Positions 14,553 through 23,613 of a stretch of DNA of 30,087 bases are shown in pieces. The DNA is from CAZLNO01 sp964561005 (GTDB taxonomy: Bacteria > Pseudomonadota > Alphaproteobacteria > Kiloniellales > Rhodovibrionaceae), in NCBI GenBank assembly GCA_964561005.1, contig CAZLNO010000040.1, positions 1-30,087 on the forward strand. The letters run 5' to 3'. The notes below the pieces were generated by a model. It was not told the origin of the DNA. It was given only the letters and a program-made list of their open reading frames with translations, and did not search any database. Both the position numbers and the translations under genes were made by a program. Position 1 is the stretch's first letter; each line of letters starts with the position of its first letter.

Positions 14553-17165
14553 ATGTCGCGAAACGCCGAGCAACCCGATCGAGACGCGGGCGCCGCCCCG
14601 ACGTGGGAGATGCCGCGCGGCCTGCGCCGCCTGGTGCTGCTGGCCCGGGCGGCGGTGGCCTGGGAGCACCTCTGGCCCCGCCTGTGGCCGGCCGCCGGGG
14701 TGGCGGCGCTGTTCCTCGCCTTCGCGCTGCTTGACCTGCCGGCGCTGCTGGGCGGCTGGCTGCACCTCCTGGTGCTGGTCGCCTTCGCCGTGGGCTTCGG
14801 CGTGGCGCTGTGGCGCGGCGTGAGCCACCTCGCCTGGCCGGGCGGCGAGGCCGGGCGGCGGCGGCTGGAGCATGACAGCGAGCTGCGGCACCGGCCGCTG
14901 ACCGGACTGGAGGACAGTCTGGCCGCCGGCGCGAACGACCCCGCCGCGGCGGCACTCTGGGCGGCGCATCGCCGGCGGCTGGAGGGCCTGCTGGGCCGGC
15001 TGCGCGTGCGCTGGCCGCGGCCGGACGTTGCCCAGGCCGACCCGCGGGCGCTGCGGGCCATCCCGGTGCTGCTGCTGGCCGCCGGCCTGATCGTGGGCGG
15101 CCACGCCGTCCCGGAGCGGCTGGAGCGGGCGGTGACACCGGCCGTGCTGGCCGCCGCCGCGCCGCCGCCGCAGGTGGACGTCTGGCTCGACCCGCCGTCC
15201 TACACCGGCCAGGCGCCGCGTTTCTTGAAGACCGAGGGGCCGGAGGCGCCGAAGGTGCTGACGGCGCCGGCGGGCAGCCGGGTGCTGGCCCAGGTGCAGG
15301 GCGGCGGCGCGCCGCCGACGCTGCAGGCCGGCAGCGAGGAAATTTCGTTCGAGCAGGTGGCGCAGGGCGCCTGGAAGGCCGAGGCGACCCTGGGCAAGCC
15401 CGGCGCCGCGCCGAGCGAGGCGGCACCGGGCGATGCCGCCCCTGCCCTGGCCGTCGTCCAGGACGAGACGACGCTGGTGCGCTGGCCGCTGGATATCCGG
15501 CCGGACCACGCGCCGCGGATCGACTTCCCCGCGCCGCCGCAGCGCGGGGAGCGCAACGCCCTGCATGTCACCTACAAGGCCTCGGACGACTATGGGCTGG
15601 AGAGCGTGCGGCTGCGCATCACCCGCGAGGGCGACGCGCGCATCGAGCCGATCGTCCGCGAGCTGCCGCTGCCCGAAGCCGGTGCGCGGGAGGCGGAGAG
15701 CGGCAGCTATCACGATCTCACCGCGCACGTCTGGGCCGGCCTGGAGGTGCAGGTCCGTCTGATCGCCGAGGACGCCATCGGCCAGACGGGCGAAAGCGAG
15801 GCCGTGACCACCGTTCTGCCCGAGCGGACGTTCCAGCACCCCGTGGCGCGCCGGCTGGTCGAGCTGCGCAAGCAGCTCACCCGCAAGCCGCAGGATCGGC
15901 TCCCGATCGTGCAGGGCCTGGCCGACCTGCAGCGCCGGCCGCATCACTTCTACGGCGACGTCGTGGTGGCGCTGTCGCTGCGCGCGGCGGAGCGAAGGCT
16001 GATCTACGACAAGGGCGAGGGCGGCATCGCCGAGGTGCAGGAGCTGATGTGGCGCACCGCGCTGCGCATCGAGGAAGGCGAGCTGGCGGTGGCCGAGCGC
16101 GACCTGCGCCGCGCGCAGGAAGAGCTGATGGAGGCGCTGTCGCGCGACGACGTCTCCGAGGCGGAGCTGCAGCGCCTGATGGACCAGCTCGAGCAGGCAA
16201 TGAACCGCTTTCTGGAAGCGCTGAAGGAGCAGATGCGCCAGCAGCTCGCCGAGGGCCAGGAGCCGCAGCCGCTGCCGCCCGACGCCCAGCTCCTGGAAAG
16301 CCGGGACCTGCAGGAGATGCTCCAGCGCATGCGCGAGATGGCGCAGTCGGGCGCGCGCGACGCCGCCCGGCAGATGCTCTCGCAGCTCCAGAACATCCTG
16401 GAGAATCTGCGCATGAACCCGATGACCGGCCGCATGAGCGAGCAGGGCCGCCAGGCGATGCAGATGATGCGGGATCTGCAGAACCTGACCCGCGAGCAGC
16501 AACGGCTGCTGGACGAAACTTTCCGTCGTTCGCAGCAGCAACAGGGTATGCGCGGCGAGGACGGCCTGCCGCAGTGGCAGCGCCAGCAGCAGGGGCGGCA
16601 GGGCCAGCAGGGGCAACGGGGCCGCCAGGGCCAGCGCCCGCAGCAGCCCGGCCCGCAGCAGCCCAGCATGTCCCCGGCCGAGCGTCAGGAGGCGCTGCGC
16701 CGGGGCCTGGGCCAGCTCATGCGCCAGCTCGGCAACATGATGGGACAGATCCCGCGCCCCCTGGGCGAGGCCGAGCAGGAGATGCGCGGCGCCACGCGGG
16801 CGTTGGAGAACGAGCAGCCGGGACAGGCCGTGCAGCCGCAGACGAACGCGCTCGACAGCCTGCGCCAGGGGATGCAGGCGATGCAGCAGGCGCTCCAGCA
16901 GCAGATGATGGGCCAGCAACCGCGCATGGGCGGCCAGGGGCAGGGGCCGCTGGGCTGGCAGGGCGACCAGCTTCGCGATCCCCTGGGCCGCTCGCGCGAG
17001 CAGCCGGGGCAGGGCCACGTCGACACCGGCGACGTGAAGATTCCCAGCGAGGCCGAGTTGCAGCGCGCCCGCGAGATCCTGGACGAGCTGCGCCGCCGCT
17101 CCGGCCAGCGGAACCGGCCGGAGCTGGAGCTCGACTACATCGAGCGCCTGCTGGAGCGGTTCTGA
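14553..17165 (+). CDS. DUF4175 / TIGR02302 family membrane protein with Gln-rich C-terminus
   Basis: 870 residues. Two membrane helices lie near residues 45-62 and 68-87 and a third near 169-187. A large soluble part follows, first beta-rich (about 195-430, including VDVWLDPPSYTG and the SDDYGLESVRLRITR segment), then helical and strongly charged. Residues about 660-710 are very rich in Gln, Arg and Gly, and Gln/Met-rich helices continue to about 830. This order matches the uncharacterised alphaproteobacterial TIGR02302/DUF4175 family, often found next to lysA. Function is unknown; a cell-envelope role is plausible. The start has a good Shine-Dalgarno (GGAGGG at 14538-14543, 9 nt before ATG). 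Confidence 0.88.
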   Translation: MSRNAEQPDRDAGAAPTWEMPRGLRRLVLLARAAVAWEHLWPRLWPAAGVAALFLAFALLDLPALLGGWLHLLVLVAFAVGFGVALWRGVSHLAWPGGEAGRRRLEHDSELRHRPLTGLEDSLAAGANDPAAAALWAAHRRRLEGLLGRLRVRWPRPDVAQADPRALRAIPVLLLAAGLIVGGHAVPERLERAVTPAVLAAAAPPPQVDVWLDPPSYTGQAPRFLKTEGPEAPKVLTAPAGSRVLAQVQGGGAPPTLQAGSEEISFEQVAQGAWKAEATLGKPGAAPSEAAPGDAAPALAVVQDETTLVRWPLDIRPDHAPRIDFPAPPQRGERNALHVTYKASDDYGLESVRLRITREGDARIEPIVRELPLPEAGAREAESGSYHDLTAHVWAGLEVQVRLIAEDAIGQTGESEAVTTVLPERTFQHPVARRLVELRKQLTRKPQDRLPIVQGLADLQRRPHHFYGDVVVALSLRAAERRLIYDKGEGGIAEVQELMWRTALRIEEGELAVAERDLRRAQEELMEALSRDDVSEAELQRLMDQLEQAMNRFLEALKEQMRQQLAEGQEPQPLPPDAQLLESRDLQEMLQRMREMAQSGARDAARQMLSQLQNILENLRMNPMTGRMSEQGRQAMQMMRDLQNLTREQQRLLDETFRRSQQQQGMRGEDGLPQWQRQQQGRQGQQGQRGRQGQRPQQPGPQQPSMSPAERQEALRRGLGQLMRQLGNMMGQIPRPLGEAEQEMRGATRALENEQPGQAVQPQTNALDSLRQGMQAMQQALQQQMMGQQPRMGGQGQGPLGWQGDQLRDPLGRSREQPGQGHVDTGDVKIPSEAELQRAREILDELRRRSGQRNRPELELDYIERLLERF

Positions 17166-17184
17166 GGGCGGCGGGCCGGCAGCC

Positions 17185-17904
17185 GTGGGCGAGCGCACCA
17201 ACAGCCTGGGTCAGCCCATCGGCTTTCCGGTGCCCGACTGGACGCCGCGCCCGCTTCCGCCGCGCACGCCGATGGCCGGCCGCTTCTGCCGGGTCGAGCC
17301 GCTGGATCCCGACCGCCACGCCGCCGCGCTCTTCGCCGCCAACAGCGCGGACCGGGAAGGGCGCATGTGGACCTACATGCCATACGGCCCCTTCAACTCG
17401 CTGGAGGGCTACCGGGCCTGGGTCGAGGACGCCGCCGCCGGCGGCGACCCGCTGTACTTCGCCGTCGTGGATGCCGTCAGCGGCCAGGCCCTGGGTGTGG
17501 CGACCTATCTGCGGATCGACCCGGCCAACGGCGTGATCGAGGTCGGCCACATCGCCTACAGCCCGGCCTTGCAGCGAACGGTGGCGGCCACCGAGGCGAT
17601 GGCCCTGATGATGCGCCGCGCCTTCGACGAGCTGGGCTATCGCCGCTACGAGTGGAAGTGCGACGCGCTCAACGCCGCCTCGCGGCGGGCGGCGCTCCGG
17701 CTGGGCTTCACCTTCGAGGGGATCTTCCGCCAGGCGGTGGTCTACAAGGGCCGCAACCGCGACACCGCGTGGCACGCCATCGTGGACCGCGACTGGCCGG
17801 CGCTGCGGAACGCCTTCGATCGCTGGCTGGCGCCCGACAACTTCGATGCCTCGGGCCGGCAGCGGGAGCGGCTGTCCGGCCTGACCGGCGCCGGCTCGGA
17901 CTGA
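17185..17904 (+). CDS. GNAT-family N-acetyltransferase (RimJ/RimL-like)
   Basis: 239 residues. The GNAT fold runs from about residue 28 (MAGRFCRVEPLDPDRH) to about 200: substrate strands, the GVIEVGHIAYSPALQRT block, and the AINxAS-like segment CDALNAASRRAALRLGFTFEG that places the acetyl-CoA pyrophosphate and last helix. This pattern fits RimJ/RimL-type enzymes, which acetylate N-termini of ribosomal proteins or small amines. The particular substrate is not apparent. The start is a GTG, 19 nt after the DUF4175 stop, so the two are likely in one transcript. The ATG at about residue 29 would remove a conserved-looking N-terminal segment. Convergent with the EamA gene. Confidence 0.88.
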   Translation: MGERTNSLGQPIGFPVPDWTPRPLPPRTPMAGRFCRVEPLDPDRHAAALFAANSADREGRMWTYMPYGPFNSLEGYRAWVEDAAAGGDPLYFAVVDAVSGQALGVATYLRIDPANGVIEVGHIAYSPALQRTVAATEAMALMMRRAFDELGYRRYEWKCDALNAASRRAALRLGFTFEGIFRQAVVYKGRNRDTAWHAIVDRDWPALRNAFDRWLAPDNFDASGRQRERLSGLTGAGSD

Positions 17905-17916
17905 GGACGCGCGCGT

Positions 17917-18837
17917 TCACTCGGCAGGGGCGCGGGCGGCACGCGGCGTCGCCGCGGCGGCCTTGGCGTGCCGCGCCTGCCGGCGCGTGGTGCGGTTCAC
18001 GGCATAGGTGGCCGCGATGACGATGGCGCCGCCGATGGCCGCTTGGAGGGTCGGCACCTCCTGAAAGATCACCAACGACATGGCGATGCCGAACACCGGC
18101 ATCAGCACGTAATAGGGAATGACCGTCGCGACCGGATAGTGGCGGTAGAGCGAGAACATCCACATGTGCGCGACCAGCGATACGGCCAGCGCCGAGTGCA
18201 GCAGCACGCCCCAGGCCAGCGGGCCGGCGGCCGCCGCCGCCCGCCACTGCCCCGTCTCGAAGGCGAGCGACAGCAGCCCCAGGAGCGGAACCGCGCTGAG
18301 CGCCATCCAGCCGTGCATGTCGAAGGCGTGCAGCGTCCGCAGCGATCGGGCGCACATCGTGGCGACGGCGTAACAAAACGCGCTGGCGGCGATCATCAGC
18401 AGCGCCGGCACATCGTGCAGAAGGACCGGATCGAATGCGATGACCACCACGCCGCCGAAGGCCGCGGCGATGGCGACCCAGGTGGCGAGGCGGACCCGCT
18501 CGCCGAGGACGACGCGGCCCAGGATGACGGCGAAGGGCACGCTGAGCTGCGTGCCGATGACGATCGGCGCGACCGTGTCGGCCCACGCGAGCGCCAGGTA
18601 CATCGCGGCGTAGACCCCGGTGCCCATCGCCAGGCAGAAGCCGGCCAGCGCGCCCCACTGCGCGCGCGGCACCGGCCGGGGCCGCCACACCGCCAATAGC
18701 GCCGCCGCCAGGATGGCGCTGCGCACGGCGGCGAAGAAGAACGGCGGGAAGTGGTCGACGCCCAGCTTGCCGACGGCATAGGCGCTGCCGAACAGCACCA
18801 TGATGGCGAGGACGGCGAGGAGGTGGCGCGGCTGCAT
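17917..18837 (-). CDS. EamA/DMT-family transporter
   Basis: 306 residues with about 10 membrane helices in two EamA repeats (about residues 5-135 and 145-285), each of five helices. The first repeat ends near LGRVVLGERVRLATWVAIAAAFGGVVVI and the second near FQEVPTLQAAIGGAIVIAATY, both typical of the drug/metabolite transporter superfamily. The C-terminus is basic and Ala-rich, as is usual on the cytoplasmic side. The substrate (amino acids, metabolites or drugs) cannot be told from sequence. Convergent with the GNAT gene, 12 nt apart; no operon partner. Confidence 0.87.
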   Translation of the reverse strand: MQPRHLLAVLAIMVLFGSAYAVGKLGVDHFPPFFFAAVRSAILAAALLAVWRPRPVPRAQWGALAGFCLAMGTGVYAAMYLALAWADTVAPIVIGTQLSVPFAVILGRVVLGERVRLATWVAIAAAFGGVVVIAFDPVLLHDVPALLMIAASAFCYAVATMCARSLRTLHAFDMHGWMALSAVPLLGLLSLAFETGQWRAAAAAGPLAWGVLLHSALAVSLVAHMWMFSLYRHYPVATVIPYYVLMPVFGIAMSLVIFQEVPTLQAAIGGAIVIAATYAVNRTTRRQARHAKAAAATPRAARAPAE

Positions 18838-18925
18838 GCGGGCACACTAGCAGCCACGATGCCCCGCCCGAAGCGCCCCGCCCGCATGGCCGCCATGTCC
18901 GGCGAGCCGGGGCGCGGCGACGGCT

Positions 18926-19969
18926 TCAGCCTTGCGGCTCCCCCGCCGGCGTCAGCATGTCGTCCAGGGACTGCGACAGCCGCTCGCCGATGTAGGCCTG
19001 CACCTTGTAGGTCCAGCCGTCGACCCGTTCGTTGATGGCTTCGGCCTTCTCCCGCGCGGCCTGCGTGGCGTCAGGTCCGGCGTCCGCCGCCACCTCTAGC
19101 CAGTAGGCGTCGCCGGCCCGGATGACCGCGGTGCTTACCTCCAGGCCGTCGAAGGTGGCCACCTCGGCCCGGGCGAGCGGGTCCCGGAAGTCCAGCTCGT
19201 TCTCGGGGCGCACGTCGTCGAACTTGACGGCCGCGAGCACCGAGCCCAGCCGACGCACCTGGGCGACGTCCGGCTGCCGCCCCTCGGGAACGTCGGCGAC
19301 GCCCATCGCCTGGGCGCCGCGCTCCGGGCGCACCGCCAGCAGCCGGCGGCCGTCGCGTGGCCGCAGGTCCACCCGTTTCACGGCTTCCGCCTTCAGGTCG
19401 ACGACCTCGTTGCGCAGCCACGGGTAGACCTCGTCGGAGAGGTCCAGCAGCCCCGTGGCCAGCCACGCCCGCGCGGCACCGGGCCGGCGCACGTAGGTGC
19501 CGCTGTCCGCCCGCCCGGTCTTGCCATGGCGCTGCTTGCCGACGATCACCTCCGCGAGCACCTCGCCGCCCCGCGCCTTCAGGCGCAGCAGCCGCGACTT
19601 CGCGCCCTCGGCCTCCGGGTCGCCGACGTGGATGCGGTGGTACAGCTCGGCGCGCCGCGTCTTGGGCTCGAGCTTTTCCATGCGTGCCAGGGCGACCAGG
19701 GTCCGGTTCACCCGCTCGGCCTTGACCGGGTAGCCGTGCCTGCTGGCCGCCACCCAGCCGTCGCCGCGCCGGCGCAGTTCGTAGCCGCCGCCCGGCGAGA
19801 CCACCTCGACGCTGCGCACCGTCTCCAGCCGCTCGGCCAGCTCGGGGAACAGCGGCTCGCCCGCGAGGTCGAGGGTGTCGCTTCGCCGCTCGGCCAGATA
19901 GCTCGCCACTGCCGCCGCCCCGACGGCCAGGGTCGCCACCAGCAGGATCAGGAAGGATGCCGGGCGCAT
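18926..19969 (-). CDS. DUF4340 domain protein, last gene of Gld-like ABC operon
   Basis: 347 residues. One N-terminal membrane helix (about residues 5-25, FLILLVATLAVGAAAVASYL) anchors a soluble part that should face the periplasm. The mature region follows the DUF4340 pattern: repeated beta-rich modules with VSPGGGYELRRRGDGWVAA, the RVNRTLVALARMEKLEPK helix and EVIVGKQRHGKTG. DUF4340 proteins of unknown function commonly follow GldG-like genes, as here. The start is 23 nt after the GldG-like stop on the same strand. No catalytic motif is visible. Confidence 0.82.
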   Translation of the reverse strand: MRPASFLILLVATLAVGAAAVASYLAERRSDTLDLAGEPLFPELAERLETVRSVEVVSPGGGYELRRRGDGWVAASRHGYPVKAERVNRTLVALARMEKLEPKTRRAELYHRIHVGDPEAEGAKSRLLRLKARGGEVLAEVIVGKQRHGKTGRADSGTYVRRPGAARAWLATGLLDLSDEVYPWLRNEVVDLKAEAVKRVDLRPRDGRRLLAVRPERGAQAMGVADVPEGRQPDVAQVRRLGSVLAAVKFDDVRPENELDFRDPLARAEVATFDGLEVSTAVIRAGDAYWLEVAADAGPDATQAAREKAEAINERVDGWTYKVQAYIGERLSQSLDDMLTPAGEPQG

Positions 19970-19992
19970 GTCGCGTGTCCTCCCGCCGCGTC

Positions 19993-21897
19993 TCAGCCCG
20001 CCGCCGCCGGCCGCCGGCGGCGGCGCAGCCGCCGCGCCAGGCCGAGCCCGACGGCCACCAGCGCCACCAGCGCCGGCATGCCCCAGATGTTGCCGGCGCG
20101 CACCAGCGTCTGCACGCGCTCCACCTCGGCGCGCAGCTTGTGCCGGACCTCGCGCAGCTCCCGCCGGGCGGCCAGCAGGTCGTCGCGCAGCCTCTTCATC
20201 TCCCGCTTCTGCTCGGCGGTCATGACCACGCCGGTGCGCGCTTCCCGCAGCCGCAGCTCGCGCATGCGCTCGCGCGCGTCGTCGATGCGCTGCTGCAGCG
20301 CCTGCTCGCGGGCGCGGTACTTGGCCTCGGCCTCGCGGCGCATGTTCTCGATCAGGGTGAACGGCCGGCGCACCAGCCCCCGCCCGCGCAGGTCGATCAG
20401 GCCGGCGCCGCCGGTGAGGCTGTCCAGCGCGTTGACCACGAAGTCGCCGTTGTTGGCGACGGGCACGCTGACACTCTGGCCGCCCAGTTCGCGTGCCCGC
20501 GTCCAGGTGTCGTCGGCCAGCATGTCGCTGTCGGCCACCAGGATGATGTGCGAATCGGCCTCGCTTTCACCGAGATGGGCGGCGCGGAGCCGGGAGTCGT
20601 CGACGCTCTCGGGCGGGCCGTCGGGAAAGGCGCTGCGCGTCGGCCCCGCCAGGCGCGCGGCGTAGGTGTAGTCCTCGTCGCTGTCCCAGAACTCCGACAG
20701 CAGCTTGGCCGGATTGGGGAAGTCGCGCAGCCGCGCCACCTCCAGCCGCATCGCCTGATCGCTCGCGGTCGCCAGCGGCGTCACCTCGGTTCCCGACTCC
20801 GGCAGTCCTTCGATCGCCCCGACGGAGCGCAGGTCGAGCTGGCTGATCTGGGCGGTGACCGGGTCGCCGCCCGCCAGGTCCTGGCCGTCGAGCGACAGCC
20901 AGGCGAGGAAGTCCACCACGGTGCTGCGCCCCCCGACGCGCGCCCGCACCCGCTGGGCGTTGCCGCGGTCGCCGATGGCACTCTCCGGATCGATGCGGAC
21001 CCCCCAGGCCGCCAACAGCGGCGCCAGTCCCGTGTCCATCGTCACCCCGGCCACCGCCTCGCCCCGCCGGCGCTGGCGGGCGGCCTGAAGCTCGGAGAAG
21101 GGGTCGAGGAAGGCCAGAACGCGGCCGCCGCGCTGGACGTACTGGTCGATGGCGTAGCGCGCCGCCTCGGACAGTCCGGCCGGCTGCGCCAGCAGCAGGA
21201 CGTCGACCTCCGCCGGGTCGATGCGCCTGGGCTCCGCCGGCAGCGCGCGGACCTCGTAGCTCTCCTTCATCAGCTCGACCACCCGCCAGGCGGGGCGACC
21301 GCGCATCGGGTCGCCCAGCATGGGCAGGCTCCCGATGACCCCCACCACTGGCTTCACCGGGTGGGCGAGGTCGTGGATCAGGCGGGTCAGGTCGTACTCC
21401 AGGAAGGTCGCGCGCTCGGGCGCGAAGAAGGGGACGGCTTCCCGGTCGTCGGTGCTGTTCGTGCCCGCCAGGCCGAAATAGGCGCTCTGGCTGCCGTCGC
21501 CCAGCGGCACCGGCCGCAGCCCGTCGGCCAGCGCCTGGTCCTCCACCTCGGAATAGGGCTCCGGCCGCAGCACCTTGAGCCGCAACATGCCCTCGGCCAG
21601 GTCGACGTAGTGGCCCAGCAGCTCGCGCACCCGCCGGGCGTGGTCGGCGAACGTCGGATTGCCCTCGGTCAGGGCGTCCGAGACGTAGAGCCGCAGCGTG
21701 ATTGGCTCCCGGATGTCGGCCAGGGTCCCCCGCGTCGCTTCGGACAGCGTGTGGAGCTTTCCCTCCGTCATGTCGAGGCGGACGCGGCCCAGCGTCGTGC
21801 TGGCGAGCAGGTTGACGGCGAGGAACAGCACCAGCGCCAGGGCGATGCCGGCGACGGCGAGGGTGTTGCTCTTGCGGGCGGTCGGGCGTCCGATCAT
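19993..21897 (-). CDS. GldG-like ABC transporter auxiliary protein
   Basis: 634 residues. One N-terminal membrane helix (about 13-31) is followed by a large periplasmic domain (ABC_transp_aux type), beginning VRLDMTEGKLHTLSEATRGTL, a hallmark of GldG. A second membrane helix near the C-terminus (about 605-622) is preceded by a long charged coiled coil (about 520-598). In Flavobacterium GldG works with GldA and GldF in gliding and secretion; in proteobacteria the family is common, mostly without gliding, and its cargo is unknown. It lies 4 nt after the permease gene and 23 nt before the DUF4340 gene. Confidence 0.86.
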   Translation of the reverse strand: MIGRPTARKSNTLAVAGIALALVLFLAVNLLASTTLGRVRLDMTEGKLHTLSEATRGTLADIREPITLRLYVSDALTEGNPTFADHARRVRELLGHYVDLAEGMLRLKVLRPEPYSEVEDQALADGLRPVPLGDGSQSAYFGLAGTNSTDDREAVPFFAPERATFLEYDLTRLIHDLAHPVKPVVGVIGSLPMLGDPMRGRPAWRVVELMKESYEVRALPAEPRRIDPAEVDVLLLAQPAGLSEAARYAIDQYVQRGGRVLAFLDPFSELQAARQRRRGEAVAGVTMDTGLAPLLAAWGVRIDPESAIGDRGNAQRVRARVGGRSTVVDFLAWLSLDGQDLAGGDPVTAQISQLDLRSVGAIEGLPESGTEVTPLATASDQAMRLEVARLRDFPNPAKLLSEFWDSDEDYTYAARLAGPTRSAFPDGPPESVDDSRLRAAHLGESEADSHIILVADSDMLADDTWTRARELGGQSVSVPVANNGDFVVNALDSLTGGAGLIDLRGRGLVRRPFTLIENMRREAEAKYRAREQALQQRIDDARERMRELRLREARTGVVMTAEQKREMKRLRDDLLAARRELREVRHKLRAEVERVQTLVRAGNIWGMPALVALVAVGLGLARRLRRRRRPAAAG

Positions 21898-21901
21898 GGC
21901 G

Positions 21902-22636
21902 TCAATCCGCGCGCTTCAGCTCGACGAGCAGGGTGTTCACGAACAGCGCCACGGCGATCAGCGAGATGAAGAACACCAGATCGCGCAGCTCGATGACCCC
22001 GCGGGCGATCGCCTGGAAGTTGGTCAGGAAGGACAGCGCGGCCACCGCCTGCGCCAGGGCGTCGGGCGCCCAGGCGCGCAGCACCCCCTGGACCATCTGC
22101 GTCCCGGCCGTCAGCAGCACGAAACAGGCCGCCGCCGCCAGGATGAAGGCCACCACGTGGTTGCGGGTCAGCGCCGAGACGCAGGCGCTGACCGCCAGGT
22201 AGCCGCCGGCCATCAGCCAGGAGCCGAGATAGGCGGCCAGGATGGCGCCGTGATCCGGGTCGCCCAGCACCGCGACGGTGACCCACATCGGAAAGGTCAG
22301 CGCCAGCGCCGCCCCGGCGAACAGCCAGGCGGCCAGGAACTTCCCCGTCACCGCCGCCGCCGTGGACAGCGGCAGCGCGGCCAGCAGCTCGATGGTGCCG
22401 CTGCGCCGCTCCTCCGCCCACAGCCGCATGCCGATGGCCGGGATCAGGAAGAGATAGAGCCAGGGATGGAAGTCGAAGAACGGCCGCAGGTCGGCCTGGC
22501 CGCGCGCGAAGAAGTTGCCGAGATGAAAGGTCAGGGCCGCCGACAGCGCCAGGAAGATGGTGATGAAGACGTAGGCCAGCGGACTGGCGAAGTAGGCCGC
22601 GAGTTCGCGCCGGCAGACCGTCAGCATCTGGCTCAT
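21902..22636 (-). CDS. GldF-like ABC-2 type permease
   Basis: 244 residues with six predicted membrane helices. It starts MSQMLTVCRRELAAYFASPLAYVFITIFL, characteristic of GldF/ABC-2 permeases: an amphipathic first helix with CRRELAAYF, then the first transmembrane helix. The cytoplasmic coupling segment MRLWAEERRSGTIELLAALPLS is a family hallmark. The ATG at 22636 overlaps the ATPase stop (ATGA). It would form the membrane channel for the ATPase upstream and the GldG-like protein downstream. Direction of transport and cargo are unknown, though ABC-2 permeases mostly export. Confidence 0.9.
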   Translation of the reverse strand: MSQMLTVCRRELAAYFASPLAYVFITIFLALSAALTFHLGNFFARGQADLRPFFDFHPWLYLFLIPAIGMRLWAEERRSGTIELLAALPLSTAAAVTGKFLAAWLFAGAALALTFPMWVTVAVLGDPDHGAILAAYLGSWLMAGGYLAVSACVSALTRNHVVAFILAAAACFVLLTAGTQMVQGVLRAWAPDALAQAVAALSFLTNFQAIARGVIELRDLVFFISLIAVALFVNTLLVELKRAD

Positions 22637-23613
22637 GCCGCGCCCCCCGCCGCCGGGGTGCCGGTTGCCGGGGCGCCGCGCGTCAGTTCGCGGAACACCT
22701 CGTCCAGCTCGCCGCGCTCGGTCCAGAAGCCGCGCGGCTGGATGGCGTGGCGCGCCAGCAGCTCGCGCACCGGCCCCGCCAGCTCGGCCCCGTCGCGCGG
22801 CAGCATCCGCACCCCCATCGACGGCGCGTCGCCGGCCAGAGGCTCCACCTCGCCGACTCCGGGCAGCGCGCGCAGGCCCGCCAGCAGCGACTCCGTCGGC
22901 GGCGCGTCCAGCGCCACCGTCACCGCGCCGTGCCGGCGCGAGCGCGCCAGCAGCTCCAGCGGCGTCGTGTCGGCCACCACCCGGCCGTGGGAGATAATCA
23001 TGGCGCGGCTGCACACCGGCTCCACCTCCTCCAGGATGTGGGTGGAGACGACGATGGCCTTGTCGGCGGCCAGCTCGCGCAGCAGGGCGCGCACCTGCTG
23101 TTTCTGGTTCGGGTCCAGGCCGTCGGTGGGCTCGTCCAGGATCAGCAGCACGGGATCGTGCAGGATGGCCTGCGCCAGGCCGAGGCGCCGGCGGAACCCC
23201 TTGGACAGCGTCTCGATCGGCTGCCGCAGGGCGGGCGCCAGCTCCAGCCGCTCGGCCGCGACGGCGATGCGCCTTGACTTCTCCCGGCCCCGGAAGCCGT
23301 GCACGCGCGCGACGAAGTCCAGCAGTCCGGCCGGCGTCATCTCGCCGTACAGCGGCGCCCCCTCCGGCAGGTAGCCCAGGCGGCGGCGCGCGGCCAGCGG
23401 CTCGGTCGCGACGTCGTGGCCGCAGATGGCGACACGGCCCGCACTGGGCGGCAGGAAGCCGGTGATCATGCGCATTGTCGTCGACTTGCCGGCGCCGTTC
23501 GGCCCGAGAAAGCCCAGCACCTCCCCACGGCGCAGCGTGAAGCTCACGCCGTCGACCGCCGGGGTCCGGGCGAACCGCTTTGTCAGGGCCTCGATGGCGA
23601 GGACCGTCTCCAC
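22633..23613 (-). CDS. GldA-like ABC transporter ATPase
   Basis: 326 residues from the GTG at 23613. Walker A is GPNGAGKS (37-44), the signature is the GldA-type LSKGF (136-140), Walker B is LLILDE with D160/E161, and the switch His is H192 (STHIL). The C-terminal 100 or so residues after the nucleotide-binding domain are a regulatory extension seen in this group. The frame is open upstream to 23787, but homology starts at ETVLAIEALTKRF and a GAGG lies about 10 nt before the GTG, so GTG is preferred. First gene of the four-gene minus-strand operon. Confidence 0.92.
   Translation of the reverse strand: METVLAIEALTKRFARTPAVDGVSFTLRRGEVLGFLGPNGAGKSTTMRMITGFLPPSAGRVAICGHDVATEPLAARRRLGYLPEGAPLYGEMTPAGLLDFVARVHGFRGREKSRRIAVAAERLELAPALRQPIETLSKGFRRRLGLAQAILHDPVLLILDEPTDGLDPNQKQQVRALLRELAADKAIVVSTHILEEVEPVCSRAMIISHGRVVADTTPLELLARSRRHGAVTVALDAPPTESLLAGLRALPGVGEVEPLAGDAPSMGVRMLPRDGAELAGPVRELLARHAIQPRGFWTERGELDEVFRELTRGAPATGTPAAGGAA

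Noticed and set aside
14406..17201. A 931-residue open frame on the minus strand
   Set aside because: It is the antisense shadow of the DUF4175 gene in GC-rich DNA; its Leu/His/Arg-rich translation has no family resemblance and the plus-strand gene is clearly real.
19957..21969. Long plus-strand frame of 670 residues opposite the GldG-like gene
   Set aside because: Composition typical of antisense frames in high-GC DNA; it runs against a well-supported operon.
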